Assembly: GCF_000731315.1 (NCBI RefSeq)
Contig: NZ_HG938353.1
Location: forward strand, 3,782,001 to 3,846,000
Reading direction: 5' to 3'
DNA: 64,000 bases
Source: Neorhizobium galegae bv. orientalis str. HAMBI 540
GTDB taxonomy: Bacteria > Pseudomonadota > Alphaproteobacteria > Rhizobiales > Rhizobiaceae
Program-made: the position numbers and the translations under genes
Part shown: piece by piece, positions 8,723 through 18,315 of the stretch
How the letters are laid out: each line of letters starts with the position of its first letter
How positions within the stretch are numbered: the first letter of the stretch is position 1
Notes under the pieces: generated by a model
The model's database searches: none
What the model was told of the DNA's origin: nothing
What the model saw: only the letters and a program-made list of their open reading frames with translations

Positions 8723-9321
8723 GCGTCGAGACCGGAAACCAGCCAGCCCCGCGCAAAAGCCTGGCGCGTTATGCGCTGCCGCTGATCCCGCTGGTGATTT
8801 TCCTCGGTTTTGCCGGCGTCGCCGGCAAGATGCTCTACGATCAGGACGTCAACGGCCGCGACGTCTCAGCCATCCCCTCGGCCCTGATCGGCAAAAAGGC
8901 GCCGTCGCTGGCGCTGCCGCCGCTTGAAGGCTCGAACACCGCAGCGCTGACGACCGCAGCGATCGTCGGCAAGCTGACCCTGGTCAATGTCTTCGCCTCC
9001 TGGTGCGTCCCCTGCCGCCAGGAACACCCGATCCTGAAGGAACTGGCGAACGACGGCCGGCTCACCATCGTCGGGATCAACTACAAGGACCGCAACGACA
9101 ACGCGCTGCGTTTCCTTGGCGAACTCGGCAACCCCTACAAGGCGATCGGCGTCGATCCGAACGGCAAGGCGGCGATCGACTGGGGTGTCTACGGCATTCC
9201 GGAAAGTTATCTTGTCGCGCCTGATGGCACCATTCTCTACAAGCGGGTCGGCCCGTTCGACGCGCGCAGCTTGACGCAGGATCTCATGCCGGCGATCGAA
9301 AAGGCGTCTGCGAAAGGCTGA
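8719..9321 (+). CDS. ccmG: Thiol:disulfide interchange protein CcmG (DsbE)
   Basis: A 200-residue membrane-anchored periplasmic thioredoxin that keeps the CXXCH cysteines of apocytochrome c reduced for heme ligation. An N-terminal anchor helix (about 17-38) is followed by a thioredoxin fold with the active site SWCVPC (C96, C99), the DsbE/CcmG motif GINYKDRNDNALRFL and the cis-proline segment YGIPESYLV. It starts inside the ccmD stop codon. A terminator-like hairpin follows 50 nt downstream. Confidence 0.95.
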   Translation: MSVETGNQPAPRKSLARYALPLIPLVIFLGFAGVAGKMLYDQDVNGRDVSAIPSALIGKKAPSLALPPLEGSNTAALTTAAIVGKLTLVNVFASWCVPCRQEHPILKELANDGRLTIVGINYKDRNDNALRFLGELGNPYKAIGVDPNGKAAIDWGVYGIPESYLVAPDGTILYKRVGPFDARSLTQDLMPAIEKASAKG

Positions 9322-9370
9322 TCAGTCGCCGGGAACTTATTGGCCGCCACTTGAATGCAAGCACCTTTGG

Positions 9371-9401
9371 CCGCGCGGGACATCTTGTCCAGCGCGGTTT
9401 T
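9371..9401 (+). terminator. Probable terminator of the ccm operon
   Basis: The stem CCGCGC-G-GGACA / TGTCC-A-GCGCGG (one G/A mismatch, TCT loop) is followed by TTTT and a further T-rich stretch. It lies about 50 nt past the ccmG stop codon. Confidence 0.7.
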
Positions 9402-9722
9402 GGTTTGGGAATGGGGCAGGCGGTATCGAGTATGTGGGAGGTAGGTGTTTGTGCCTGCCCCGACTGTTTCGATGATCTTTCGAGAATTGCCAGGCCCTCG
9501 TCACCCATCTCTGCAGCCATCACCGGAAACCGGGGTCCGAAAACCCTTGGACGAGGAGGCCGGTTCGCGAACCCGGTTTCCCATCCGATGACGGGGGTGA
9601 TTATGAGATGAGTTCGAGAGGCGGGGATGAAAGGGGAAGTGAATATGGCTAAAGCGTTGATGAGGTTGGGCGGATTTTTCTTGGGGTGAGGAAAATCGCC
9701 CCCAGTCAAAACCCGTCCGGCA
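9402..9722. other. Non-coding gap with an imperfect palindrome
   Basis: The gap between ccmG and the DUF2585 gene carries no convincing gene. It contains an inverted repeat: GGAAACCGGG at 9525-9534 and its complement CCCGGTTTCC at 9572-9581, each with a CATC next to it. The self-complementary GGTTCGCGAACC lies just inside the right arm. This resembles a degraded rhizobial interspersed palindrome. A minus-strand frame through it looks like a translated repeat, not a gene. Confidence 0.55.
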
Positions 9723-10310
9723 CTACAGCCCGCCCTGCCACACACGCACCGCATCCACCGGCCAGATCAGCATCAGCACGTTGAGCGTCAGGTTATCACG
9801 GATGATGTAGCCGGTCGCCAGTTCGAAGAAGATGGCGATCGCAATCGTCAGCCAGACCGGCAGGCGCGAGGCGACAAAAAAACCGACCGCCATGAATACG
9901 GTGTCCATCGCCGAATTGAGGATGCTGTCGCCGGTATAACCGAGCGCCATCGTCGCCGTGCGGTAGCGGTCGATGATGAGAGGAGAGTTTTCGAGGAGTT
10001 CCCAGGCGGCCTCGATCAAGACTGCCAGCGACAGTCGGGCTGCGATCGGGGCGCGGCGCAGGATCAGCCAGCCGAGACCGTAGAACAGGAAACCGTGGAT
10101 GATGTGCGACGGCGTATACCAGTCCGAGAGATGCTGCGAATTGCCGCTGGTATTCACCCCGCCTTCCCAGAGCTTCACATAACCGCATTCGCAGATCGGA
10201 ATGCGGCCCATCGCGTAGAGGATGGCGATCTGGAGCAGGAAAAGGATGAGCGCGGCAAGAAACCAGCGTTTCGGCGACGAACTCGAGGGGGAAAATTCCG
10301 CTGCCGTCAC
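9723..10310 (-). CDS. DUF2585 (UPF0314) membrane protein
   Basis: A 195-residue predicted membrane protein of the DUF2585/UPF0314 family, largely confined to Rhizobiales and of unknown function. Several hydrophobic helices are visible ([20 protein letters not shown] near the start, then [16 protein letters not shown], and two more). Conserved polar blocks include [16 protein letters not shown] and [17 protein letters not shown]. The GTG start at 10310 overlaps the yciB stop by 4 nt (GTGA), so it is translated from the dapF-mtaB-ftsY-yciB transcript. The open frame continues upstream, but that part is out of frame with yciB. Confidence 0.85.
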   Translation of the reverse strand: MTAAEFSPSSSSPKRWFLAALILFLLQIAILYAMGRIPICECGYVKLWEGGVNTSGNSQHLSDWYTPSHIIHGFLFYGLGWLILRRAPIAARLSLAVLIEAAWELLENSPLIIDRYRTATMALGYTGDSILNSAMDTVFMAVGFFVASRLPVWLTIAIAIFFELATGYIIRDNLTLNVLMLIWPVDAVRVWQGGL

Positions 10311-11011
10311 TTTTCGACCTCGGGTGCCGGTTCCTGGATCGTGTGGCGCATGATCAGCGGCATCTGGGCGATCGTGAAGATGATGGTGATCGGCATCGTG
10401 CCCCAGACCTTGAAATTGACCCACACCACATCGGAGAAATTCCGCCAGACGACCTCGTTGATGACGGCCAGGAACAGGAAGAAGATCCCCCAGCGCAGGG
10501 TGAGCTTCTTCCAGCCGGCCTCGTCGAGCTGGAAGGCAGCGTTGAAGACGTAGCCGAGCAGCGACTTGCCAAACAGCAGCCCGCCGAGCAGCGCGACGCC
10601 GAAGAGCGAGTTGACGATGGTCGGCTTCATCTTGATGAAGGTTTCGTCCTGCAGCCAGATCGACAGCGAACCGAAGATCAGCACCACGACTCCGGACACC
10701 ATCGGCATGACAGGCAGATGGTGGAAGACGATCTTCGAAGCGATCAGCGAGGCGACGGTCGCCACCATGAACAACGCGGTCGCCACCAGAAGCGGGCCGC
10801 CGACCGCCGAAAGCGCCGGGAATTGCGCAACCAGCCATTCGCCGCGCAGGTTGCCGAAGAAGAACACCAGAAGCGGCCCGATTTCCAGCGCGAGCTTCAG
10901 CATCGGATGCTGCTTTTCTTCCTTGGTCGGCGTGATGTCGCTTTCGATCGTCTGCATGGGTTCCAACTTTGAGGCCGTTATCGGCGAAGCCAAATCGTCA
11001 TTCTGTGTCAT
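10307..11011 (-). CDS. yciB: Inner-membrane septation protein A, YciB/IspZ family
   Basis: A 234-residue multi-helix membrane protein linked in other bacteria to cell-envelope integrity and septation. A charged N-terminal tail precedes the family block [19 protein letters not shown], followed by [10 protein letters not shown] and about five more hydrophobic helices. [17 protein letters not shown] is also typical. The ATG at 11011 shares its A with the ftsY stop codon (TGATG), so translation is coupled. The extra N-terminal tail of about 35 residues is longer than in E. coli. Confidence 0.9.
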   Translation of the reverse strand: MTQNDDLASPITASKLEPMQTIESDITPTKEEKQHPMLKLALEIGPLLVFFFGNLRGEWLVAQFPALSAVGGPLLVATALFMVATVASLIASKIVFHHLPVMPMVSGVVVLIFGSLSIWLQDETFIKMKPTIVNSLFGVALLGGLLFGKSLLGYVFNAAFQLDEAGWKKLTLRWGIFFLFLAVINEVVWRNFSDVVWVNFKVWGTMPITIIFTIAQMPLIMRHTIQEPAPEVEK

Positions 11012-12591
11012 CAATGCGTCAAACCCGCAATGGCGCGCGCAAAATCCTGCGCCTCGAAGGGTTCGAGATCGTCGACACCCTCGCCGACGCCGATGAAATA
11101 GATCGGCAGCTTGTGCTTGGCGGCGATCGCCACCAGAATGCCGCCGCGCGCCGTGCCGTCGAGCTTCGTCATGATAAGCCCGCTGACGCCCGCAACGTTC
11201 CGGAAAATCTCGACCTGGTTCATGGCGTTCTGGCCGGTAGTGGCATCCAGCGTCTGCAGCACGGTGTGCGGAGCGTCGGGATCGAGCTTGCCGAGCACCC
11301 TGACGATCTTTTCGAGCTCGGCCATCAGTTCGGTGCGGTTCTGCAGCCGGCCGGCGGTATCGATGATCAAGACGTCTGATTTGTTGGCGCGCGCCTGCTC
11401 GTAGGCGTCATAGGCAAGACCCGCGGCATCGGCGCCGAGCTTGGTGCCGATGAAGGTCGAACCGGTGCGGTCCGCCCAGATCTTCAGCTGCTCGATCGCG
11501 GCCGCGCGAAACGTGTCGCCGGCGGCGAGCATGACCTTGAGGCCTGAACCGGAGAGCTTTGCGGCGAGCTTGCCGATCGTCGTGGTCTTGCCGGTGCCGT
11601 TGACGCCGACGACGAGAATGACATGCGGCTTGTGATTGAGATCGAGCGCCAGCGGTTTGGCGACCGGCGCCAGAACCCTTGTGATTTCAGCCGCCATGAT
11701 TCTCGACACGTCCTCGCCGGTCACGTCCTTGCCGTAACGCTCGGAAGAAAGCGCACCGGTGACCCGCATGGCTGTCTCGACCCCGAGATCGGCCTGGATC
11801 AGCAGGTCTTCGAGCTGCTCCAGCGTTTCCTCGTCCAGCTTGCGCTTGGTAAAAAGCGCGCCGATCTGACCAGTGAGCTGCGACGACGTGCGCGCAAGAC
11901 CGGCACGCAGGCGCTGGAACCAGGTGAGTTTCGGTTGGATGGCGACGGGTTCGGGCGTGGGTTCCGGGCGGGCGGTGGAGAAGCCCTTGGGGAGGGTGGG
12001 TTCTAGGCGAGGCGTTTTACCCAGAGCAGGAACCTCTTCGTCTGAAGAAACACCCCCCTCTGTCCTGCCGGACATCTCCCCCTCAAGGGGGGAGATCGAA
12101 TCGTGGTCCGCACCTTCCCCTAAAACTGCAGCCGAGCCTGTTGTACTGTCGTCCGATGCCGGAGCCGGCGGCGCATCCGTAATCTCCCCCCTTGAGGGGG
12201 AGATGTCCGGCAGGACAGAGGGGGGTGCTTCCGCGGCTGCGACGGCCTCTTCTTCGGCCTCGGCCTCCGCCTGCAATAGCGCCAACGGCACCATTCCGAT
12301 CTCGGATGCGGCTTCGACACCCAAAAGCAGCGCCGGTTCATCCTCTTCGGAAGTCTCCGGCTCGGCCGGCTCGACATTTTCCGCCGCCACATCCGCGACA
12401 GGCCCGCCGGCGGTCTCGATCTCGGCCGGTGCGACCGGGTCGACGGGCGAGACCGGCAGGTCTTCGTCGCGCGACTTCGGCTCCAGTTCCGCCTGGATGG
12501 CGGCGACGTCCTCCGGCTTTACCGCATCGGGTGCCGGTTCCTCGGAGGGTTTGCCGAAGGTGAAGACGCGCTTGATGAAGCTCAATGCCAT
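11011..12591 (-). CDS. ftsY: Signal recognition particle receptor FtsY
   Basis: The 526-residue membrane-associated SRP receptor GTPase. It pairs with Ffh (22149-23738) to deliver nascent membrane proteins to the translocon. The N-terminal acidic A region (about 1-215) is unusually long and carries an in-frame palindromic element (residues about 122-181). It is followed by the NG domain: P-loop [24 protein letters not shown] (G3) and [10 protein letters not shown] (G4). The ATG start [10 protein letters not shown] is usual. mtaB ends 15 bp upstream, and yciB overlaps its stop. Confidence 0.96.
   Translation of the reverse strand: MALSFIKRVFTFGKPSEEPAPDAVKPEDVAAIQAELEPKSRDEDLPVSPVDPVAPAEIETAGGPVADVAAENVEPAEPETSEEDEPALLLGVEAASEIGMVPLALLQAEAEAEEEAVAAAEAPPSVLPDISPSRGEITDAPPAPASDDSTTGSAAVLGEGADHDSISPLEGEMSGRTEGGVSSDEEVPALGKTPRLEPTLPKGFSTARPEPTPEPVAIQPKLTWFQRLRAGLARTSSQLTGQIGALFTKRKLDEETLEQLEDLLIQADLGVETAMRVTGALSSERYGKDVTGEDVSRIMAAEITRVLAPVAKPLALDLNHKPHVILVVGVNGTGKTTTIGKLAAKLSGSGLKVMLAAGDTFRAAAIEQLKIWADRTGSTFIGTKLGADAAGLAYDAYEQARANKSDVLIIDTAGRLQNRTELMAELEKIVRVLGKLDPDAPHTVLQTLDATTGQNAMNQVEIFRNVAGVSGLIMTKLDGTARGGILVAIAAKHKLPIYFIGVGEGVDDLEPFEAQDFARAIAGLTH
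12051..12227. repeat. In-frame palindromic element inside ftsY
   Basis: Two perfect 46-nt inverted arms (12051-12096 and 12182-12227) flank an 85-nt centre. The total of 177 bp is exactly 59 codons. On the coding (minus) strand it is read through without a stop, giving [13 protein letters not shown] at one end and [16 protein letters not shown] at the other. Each arm contains the hairpin TGTCC-TGCC-GGACA and a stem on ATCTCCCC/GGGGAGAT. It belongs to the same family as the element at 6825-7014. Confidence 0.92.
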
Positions 12592-12606
12592 GAGAACCTG
12601 TTCCGG

Positions 12607-13893
12607 TTACGCCGCCCGAGACGGGACAAGGGCAGACGCGACCTGCATTTCCAGATGTTTGCCGTTATGGCCGGTAATCATAACGCGCTTGAACTCGCGG
12701 GGAATAAGGCGAGGCACTGCCACCAGCGAAAAGTTTTCCGTGTGCGCCATGCCGTTGTTCTCGACGATGATGGCCTGCTCGCTGCCGACCATCCGGTCGA
12801 GGTGGGCACGATACAGCAGGTCGCCCCGCGCCCGCAGCCGTGCCGCCCGGTCCTTGACGACAGCCCGGTCCACCTGCGGCATGCGCGCCGCCGGCGTGCC
12901 CGGACGCGGGCTGTAGGGAAAGACGTGCAGGAACGAGGTGCCGGCCTCTTCCGCCAGCGTCGCGGCGTTCTCAAACATTTCTTCCGTCTCGGTCGGGAAA
13001 CCGGCGATCATATCCGCCCCGAAGGCGATCTCCGGGCGCAGGCGCCGCGCCTGTTGCACGAAGGCAAGCGCCTCGGCGCGCGAGTGACGGCGCTTCATCC
13101 GCTTCAGGATCATGTCGTCGCCATGCTGCAGCGACAGGTGCAGATGCGGCATGAAGCGCGGCTCGTCGGCGATCAGGTCCCAGAGATGCTTGTCCGCCTC
13201 AATGCTGTCGATCGAGGACAGGCGCAGGCGCAGGATCTCCGGCACCTGTTTGAGCAGCGTCTTGGCGAGAAGCCCGAGCGACGGCTGGCCGGGGAGATCG
13301 GCGCCATAGCTGGTGGCGTCGACGCCGGTCAGCACGATCTCGCGATAACCGCTTTCCGTCAGCCGCCTTGCCTGATCGACCACCGCGCCCATCGGCACCG
13401 AGCGGGAATTGCCGCGGCCATAGGGGATGATGCAGAAGGTGCAGCGATGATCGCAGCCGTTCTGCACCTGGATGAAGGCGCGTACGTGCCCATCGATATG
13501 CTTGACCATCTGCGGCGCGGTGGCGCGCACGCTCATGATGTCGTTGACGCGCAGCTTCTCTTCCGCCGAGACGCCAAAATCCGGCAGCGCCCGATAGGAG
13601 GCGCTGGTCAGCTTCTCCTCGTTGCCGAGCACGGCATCGACTTCCACCATGCCCGCAAAAGTCTCTTTTTCGGTCTGGGCGGCGCAGCCGGTGACGATGA
13701 TGCGCGCATGCGGATTTTCCCGCCTGGCGCGGCGGATCGCCTGGCGGGCCTGACGCACGGCCTCGCCGGTGACTGCGCAGGTATTGACGAGGATCGCATT
13801 GTTGAGCCCGGCCTTTTCGGCCTCCGCCCGCATCACTTCCGATTCATAGGTATTGAGCCGACAGCCGAAGGTGATGACCTCGACGCCGCTCAA
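12607..13893 (-). CDS. mtaB: tRNA ct6A37/t6A37 methylthiotransferase MtaB
   Basis: A 428-residue radical-SAM methylthiotransferase of the MiaB/RimO/MtaB family. It adds a methylthio group to t6A at position 37 of ANN-decoding tRNAs. The N-terminal UPF0004 domain begins [16 protein letters not shown] and has C11, C39 (NTCAVT) and a third Cys in TGCAAQTE for the auxiliary cluster. The radical-SAM motif is [17 protein letters not shown]-terminal TRAM-like segment follows. The best start is the TTG at 13893, whose TTGA overlaps the dapF stop codon; longer frames upstream read dapF out of frame. Confidence 0.92.
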   Translation of the reverse strand: MSGVEVITFGCRLNTYESEVMRAEAEKAGLNNAILVNTCAVTGEAVRQARQAIRRARRENPHARIIVTGCAAQTEKETFAGMVEVDAVLGNEEKLTSASYRALPDFGVSAEEKLRVNDIMSVRATAPQMVKHIDGHVRAFIQVQNGCDHRCTFCIIPYGRGNSRSVPMGAVVDQARRLTESGYREIVLTGVDATSYGADLPGQPSLGLLAKTLLKQVPEILRLRLSSIDSIEADKHLWDLIADEPRFMPHLHLSLQHGDDMILKRMKRRHSRAEALAFVQQARRLRPEIAFGADMIAGFPTETEEMFENAATLAEEAGTSFLHVFPYSPRPGTPAARMPQVDRAVVKDRAARLRARGDLLYRAHLDRMVGSEQAIIVENNGMAHTENFSLVAVPRLIPREFKRVMITGHNGKHLEMQVASALVPSRAA

Positions 13894-14822
13894 TTGACCC
13901 GAGCCTCCGGCTCGCCCCTTTGAATTGCATTGGCCTCTGGCTCGTCGTCGCGGATGAAGGTTCCGATGGTCGGATCCACCTTGCCGGACCATTCCCATTC
14001 GGCGGGACCGGTCATCACGACGTGATCGTCGTCGCGCCATTCGATGACGAGCGGTTGGCGGATCGGGCTGGAGGCAACGTCAATCGTCACCATACGACCG
14101 GTGCGCCCGGTGCGGGCGGCGGAAACGGCGGCAGCACAGGCGGCCGAACCGCAGGCGAGCGTCAGGCCGGCGCCACGTTCCCAGGTGCGGGTGCGCAGCG
14201 ACGACTTCGACGTGACCTGCGCCAGCGTGATATTGGCCTTTTCCGGAAACATCGGATGGTTTTCGAGCAGCGGTCCGAACAGTTCGAGGTCGAAGCTCAT
14301 CGGATCGCGGTCGACCCAGAAAATCGCATGCGGATTGCCCATCGACATGGCAGACGGCGAATGCAGGATCGGGGCGTCGATCGGGCCGATCTGCAGCTCG
14401 ATGCGGCTGGTATCGAAAAATTCCTCGGCAAGCGGAATGCGGTCCCACTCGAAGACCGGCTTGCCCATGTCGACCGAGATCGTGCCGTCCTCATGCTCGA
14501 CGGCATTGAGGATACCGGCGACGGTCTGGAAGGTAAAGGTCTTGCGGCCGGTCTCGGAGCTAAGCGCCTGCACCACGCAACGCGTGCCGTTGCCGCAGGC
14601 CTGGGCCATCGTACCGTCGGAATTAAGGATGTCGATCCAGGCATCGGTGCCTTGAGCCTTCGGATCGTGGATGGCCATGATCTGGTCGAACTGGGTGGCC
14701 GGATCGGCATTCAGCGCGATAGCAGCCTGCGGCGTCACCTTGTCGGCGCGTCCGCGCATGTCGACGACCAGGATCTTGTTGCCAAGCCCGTTCATCCGCG
14801 CGAATTCCACCAGTTCCGTCAT
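13890..14822 (-). CDS. dapF: Diaminopimelate epimerase DapF
   Basis: A 310-residue cofactor-independent epimerase that converts LL-DAP to meso-DAP for lysine and peptidoglycan. The two catalytic cysteines lie in QACGNGTRC and LACGSAACA; the N-terminal block [15 protein letters not shown] is diagnostic. I choose the ATG at 14822 ([10 protein letters not shown]); the longer frame adds 11 non-family residues. It heads the dapF-mtaB-ftsY-yciB-DUF2585 series, whose members all overlap or nearly touch. The 191 bp upstream hold no gene I can support. Confidence 0.95.
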   Translation of the reverse strand: MTELVEFARMNGLGNKILVVDMRGRADKVTPQAAIALNADPATQFDQIMAIHDPKAQGTDAWIDILNSDGTMAQACGNGTRCVVQALSSETGRKTFTFQTVAGILNAVEHEDGTISVDMGKPVFEWDRIPLAEEFFDTSRIELQIGPIDAPILHSPSAMSMGNPHAIFWVDRDPMSFDLELFGPLLENHPMFPEKANITLAQVTSKSSLRTRTWERGAGLTLACGSAACAAAVSAARTGRTGRMVTIDVASSPIRQPLVIEWRDDDHVVMTGPAEWEWSGKVDPTIGTFIRDDEPEANAIQRGEPEARVN

Positions 14823-15013
14823 GACGCCAATCCATTCCGGGCCAGATGCCCGCATATCGGGCTGTATATGGCGGAAAAGGCGAGGAATTACCAGTGGGGG
14901 CTTGCCTCTGCGCGGCAGCGGTCGACAGGCAGGGAGAGGGAACCGGCCATATACGCTGGAACACGCTGCCCAAGGATCCGCGGGGTCAAGCCCGAAGGCC
15001 TCACGCCACGCCC

Positions 15014-15604
15014 TCAGACGAAAATCTCGTCCACCAGCGCATGCACCCGCCGAAACGCCGACTTAGCGCCTTCGGCCATTTCCGTTTCCTCCACTTCTGA
15101 CATCTCGAACCCGTTGAAAGCAGCAACGAAAGTGCGCCAGTGCAGGCCGCGGCCGGCGGGGTGGCCGGCGAGGTGGCGGGCGCCGAATTCTTCCGACAGG
15201 CCGAGCCTTGCCGCCTGCTTCAGGAGGAAAGCGGCGCCGAGGTTCGAGCCTTCGGCAACGTACAGCCATCCGAGTGCGGCCGGGATACGGAGCCCATCCG
15301 TGCCAGCCGTGAGGACGGCCGGCGGGCTTCCGGTCACGTCGGCGATATCCTGGCGCAGCGCTTCAAGCCGGACCCGGCTCGGAAGATCGGGGACGATGCG
15401 GTTGAGCCGCGGATCGAGATAGAGCGGATCGACATCCGCATGGAAATGATGCTGCACGGCGAGGAACAGCGCATACCGCTCGCGGCTGGCGAAGGGATCG
15501 GCCGCCATAATGCGCGTGTCGAGGCGCTCATGAGTGGCGTCGGTGAGAGCCTTCAGACGCTGGATCCGGGTCGGTGCGGCGGTTGTTTCAAGTTCGATCT
15601 GCAT
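15014..15604 (-). CDS. Biliverdin-producing heme oxygenase
   Basis: A 196-residue helical heme oxygenase that opens heme to biliverdin, CO and iron. A likely proximal heme ligand is H25 in [10 protein letters not shown], and the distal helix shows [17 protein letters not shown], the glycine-rich pattern of the bacterial HemO/BphO group. It is the last gene of the heme module, 28 bp after the TonB receptor gene, which supports a role in releasing iron from imported heme. There is no bacteriophytochrome gene beside it, so a chromophore-supply role is less likely. It could be named hemO or bphO only after phylogeny. Confidence 0.85.
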   Translation of the reverse strand: MQIELETTAAPTRIQRLKALTDATHERLDTRIMAADPFASRERYALFLAVQHHFHADVDPLYLDPRLNRIVPDLPSRVRLEALRQDIADVTGSPPAVLTAGTDGLRIPAALGWLYVAEGSNLGAAFLLKQAARLGLSEEFGARHLAGHPAGRGLHWRTFVAAFNGFEMSEVEETEMAEGAKSAFRRVHALVDEIFV

Positions 15605-15632
15605 AGGTGCTATGTCCAGATGCTTAAATGTT

Positions 15633-18179
15633 TTAGAATTTGGCCGTCAGGAATGCCCGGATTGTTCGGCCGGGAGCGGGAGTGAACCCGTCGAGCGCAT
15701 CCACGTAAAATCGGTCCGTCAAGTTCTCCGCCTGGAGGTCGAACGTCAAGTGGTCGGTGATCTTGTAGGTGGCGAACGCATCGACGGTCGTATAGGGAAT
15801 CCACATGCCCGTATACATCCGGGCTTCCTGCGTGACCGGCGACAGGCGCGCGCCGCCATGCGTGAAGCGGGTGCCAAAACTCAGCCTGTCGTCGAAGAGG
15901 CGCATGCCGAGCGTCAGGCTCGCCATGATCTCGGGCGGCATGTGGTTGGCGGCATAATCCATCGACACGGTCGAGTCCGAGCAGGTGGAAAGAGTGCGGC
16001 AGAACTCGTAGCTCAGGTACTTGGTCAGCGATCCTTCGCTGAAGAACGGGCCGGCCTCGTAAGAGCCGGAGATTTCGATACCGGAGAACCGGGTGCTCCT
16101 GAGATTGTCGAAGGTGAAGACCGGCTGGCCCGGCCCCGCATTGGACGGTACGCGAGAAATATAGTCGGTGTAGTTGTTGTTGAAATAGGACAGCTTGAAG
16201 CGCAACGCGTCGTCGGCGAGCAACAGGCCATCTTTACTGTAGTTGACGCCGACTTCCCAGTTCTTCGAGACCTCCGGCTTCAGATAAGGGTTCTGGATGA
16301 CGTTACCGTCATTGCCCATGGTTTCGCGCATGGTCGGCGGGCGCATGCCTTCGGCATAAAGCGCGTAGAACTGCAGCCCTTCGATCGGCTCCACGATGAC
16401 GCTGACGGACGGGTTGAACCGGCCGCCTTCCTTGTGCCGGATGCCGGTCCTGGATTCGATACCCTTGTCGTTCATCCAGTAACCGTCATAGCGCAGCCCG
16501 GCATTGAGGGCCAGCCAGTCGGTCGCCTCCCACTGGCCGTCGGTGAACACGCTGGCGATCGACCGGTTGCCGATGCTGGGATCCATCTGCACCCCCCGGT
16601 CAGTCGTATGACTGCGACTGAAATAGCGCCTGGAATCGATATCCTCGAGCAGGTAGGACGCGCCGTAATTGGCCTTGAACGGCCCGTATTCCGTGTCGAG
16701 CAGGCTCGTGTTCGAAATGTCGCCGCCCCAGGTATGGGTCATGGCGTAGCGGGGATCGTCGCCCGGTATAATGTTGAACTGTGGGTAATATAGGCCGAAA
16801 CCCGTCGACATGGAGTTCTGGTCGACGATGCTCAGCCAGGCATTGACCTTGAGATCGATCAGGTCGCTGGGATTGTACCGATAACGGCTGGTGAACGTGT
16901 CGGTCGTGACATCGGATAGCGGCGCCTGCCGGAATGTGTTGTCGCCCGAGGTCAGAAGCGAGGTCATGATCTGGCCGAACTGGCTTTCATAGCGGATATA
17001 GCCCAGTTCCAGGCTCTGGTCGTCATCGAAGCGAAGCGTACCCTTGGCGAGAAACGAGGTGGATTCGTTGGACGAATTGAAGACCTCTTCACCCTGTTTG
17101 GTGAGCGAGAGGAATTGATTGCGGCCCTGGAACTCGTAGTAATTCTTGCCGTGCTTGCCGGCGAAATAGTTACCGCGATAGCGGCGGGCACCGGCGATGA
17201 CGAAATCGAAATTGTCCTGCACCGTACCGAGCGCAAAGCTGCCCGAGCCATTGGTGAAATCGAAGAATTCGGCCGAATCCGTCTGCTGGTCGTAGGAATT
17301 GACCGTAAAATCTTTCGTCGTGTTGTCCTGGGCGCCGATCTTGATGCGGCCGCCATATTGCTTGCCGTCCTCAACGATATCCTTGGCTTTCAACGTGGTG
17401 ATCTCGACCACGCCGCCATTGACGCCGGCGCCCACCGCGCCGCCCGTCGGTCCCTTGGAAATGCCGACGCCGCCGATCAGGTCCGGATCGATATAGGTGC
17501 GGTCATCGACGCCGCCGTAACCGCGCCAGGTGGTCGTCGTCTGCTGCGTACCGTCGATCGCAACCCGAACGCGGTTCTGGCCCTGCAGCCCGCGAATGTT
17601 CACGTTGACGGAACCGCTGCTGTGGTTGTTGGCGGAAATGATGCCCGGCGTGTTCTTGAACAGGTCGCCGGCCGACGAGCCGCGGAAGCGTTGGATCTGC
17701 TCGGACGAGATATAGCTCGTCGAACCCGGCGTCTCGTAAGGCGCGTCGACAGCGCGGCCATTGTCGCCATCGCGCAGGACAATCGGATCCAGCGTCGTAT
17801 CGGGATCACCACCAGTCGCTGCGGCCGCCGAACCCGCAACTTCCAGCGTCACCGTATTGCCGCCGCTTGACCGGAAGGAAACGCCGGTGCCGGAGAGCAG
17901 CCGCGACAGGGCGGCAGAGGGCGTCAGCGAACCGGTCACGCCGCCCGTGGTCTTTCCGGCAGTGATTTCGCTGCGATAGACGAGACGCAGGTCGGTCTGG
18001 CGGCCGAGCGCGAGAAGTGCGCTTTCAAGCGGCCCGGCGGGAATGGAAACGGCGACCTGCTGCGACTGGACGCCCTGCGCCGGCTGCTGTGCGAAGGCCG
18101 GAGCCATGCCGCCCAGCAAGGATGCGCAACCAAGCGCAATCCGGACATGCCGCGAATAAAGCGGTCCCCTCAAATTCAT
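15633..18179 (-). CDS. TonB-dependent outer-membrane receptor with STN signalling domain, probable heme receptor
   Basis: An 848-residue outer-membrane receptor. A signal peptide (to about residue 30) is followed by an STN secretin/TonB short domain (about 42-95, VAVSIPAGPLESALLALGRQ), the part that signals to the FecR-type anti-sigma factor. Next come a TonB-box-like DPIVLR, the plug (NTPGIISANNHSSGSVNVNIRG) and the barrel, ending in an aromatic residue (FLTAKF). It has the late-barrel block NPYLKPEVSKNWEVG found in heme receptors; the FRAP box is replaced by MRPP. The genes around it (heme oxygenase, FecR, ECF sigma) point to heme or hemophore uptake. A TGA-N9-TCA box lies upstream. Confidence 0.9.
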   Translation of the reverse strand: MNLRGPLYSRHVRIALGCASLLGGMAPAFAQQPAQGVQSQQVAVSIPAGPLESALLALGRQTDLRLVYRSEITAGKTTGGVTGSLTPSAALSRLLSGTGVSFRSSGGNTVTLEVAGSAAAATGGDPDTTLDPIVLRDGDNGRAVDAPYETPGSTSYISSEQIQRFRGSSAGDLFKNTPGIISANNHSSGSVNVNIRGLQGQNRVRVAIDGTQQTTTTWRGYGGVDDRTYIDPDLIGGVGISKGPTGGAVGAGVNGGVVEITTLKAKDIVEDGKQYGGRIKIGAQDNTTKDFTVNSYDQQTDSAEFFDFTNGSGSFALGTVQDNFDFVIAGARRYRGNYFAGKHGKNYYEFQGRNQFLSLTKQGEEVFNSSNESTSFLAKGTLRFDDDQSLELGYIRYESQFGQIMTSLLTSGDNTFRQAPLSDVTTDTFTSRYRYNPSDLIDLKVNAWLSIVDQNSMSTGFGLYYPQFNIIPGDDPRYAMTHTWGGDISNTSLLDTEYGPFKANYGASYLLEDIDSRRYFSRSHTTDRGVQMDPSIGNRSIASVFTDGQWEATDWLALNAGLRYDGYWMNDKGIESRTGIRHKEGGRFNPSVSVIVEPIEGLQFYALYAEGMRPPTMRETMGNDGNVIQNPYLKPEVSKNWEVGVNYSKDGLLLADDALRFKLSYFNNNYTDYISRVPSNAGPGQPVFTFDNLRSTRFSGIEISGSYEAGPFFSEGSLTKYLSYEFCRTLSTCSDSTVSMDYAANHMPPEIMASLTLGMRLFDDRLSFGTRFTHGGARLSPVTQEARMYTGMWIPYTTVDAFATYKITDHLTFDLQAENLTDRFYVDALDGFTPAPGRTIRAFLTAKF

Positions 18180-18282
18180 TTAGACCCCCTGCACTCAAAC
18201 TTCGTGACCGCTCTCATCGCGGCCCCTGATGGTTATGAGTGAAAGAGAGCTCCACCTCCTGATGTGGGTTTTCAAAAAAAGA

Positions 18283-18297
18283 TGAATTTTGTACTCA
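18283..18297. promoter_or_regulatory. Iron-responsive operator-like box (TGA-N9-TCA)
   Basis: The sequence TGAATTTTGTACTCA fits the TGA-N9-TCA pattern of the rhizobial iron-responsive operator bound by RirA. It lies about 104 nt upstream of the receptor start, in the gap after fecR, and shares TACTCAT.TTTT with the box at 19882. A promoter here would serve the receptor and heme oxygenase genes. Confidence 0.6.
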
Positions 18298-18315
18298 TAT
18301 TTTCGAACGACTGCC

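Noticed and set aside
9284..9754. Minus-strand frame of 156 codons over the ccmG-DUF2585 gap
   Set aside because: It translates a palindromic intergenic element and the end of ccmG; no ribosome-binding site and no protein-like domain.
10311..10838. N-terminal extension of the DUF2585 gene
   Set aside because: The extension is yciB read in the wrong frame; the GTG at 10310 overlapping the yciB stop gives the family N-terminus.
11873..12916. Plus-strand frame of 347 codons over ftsY
   Set aside because: Antisense to the ftsY acidic domain; its apparent low-complexity repeats are the palindromic element read backwards.
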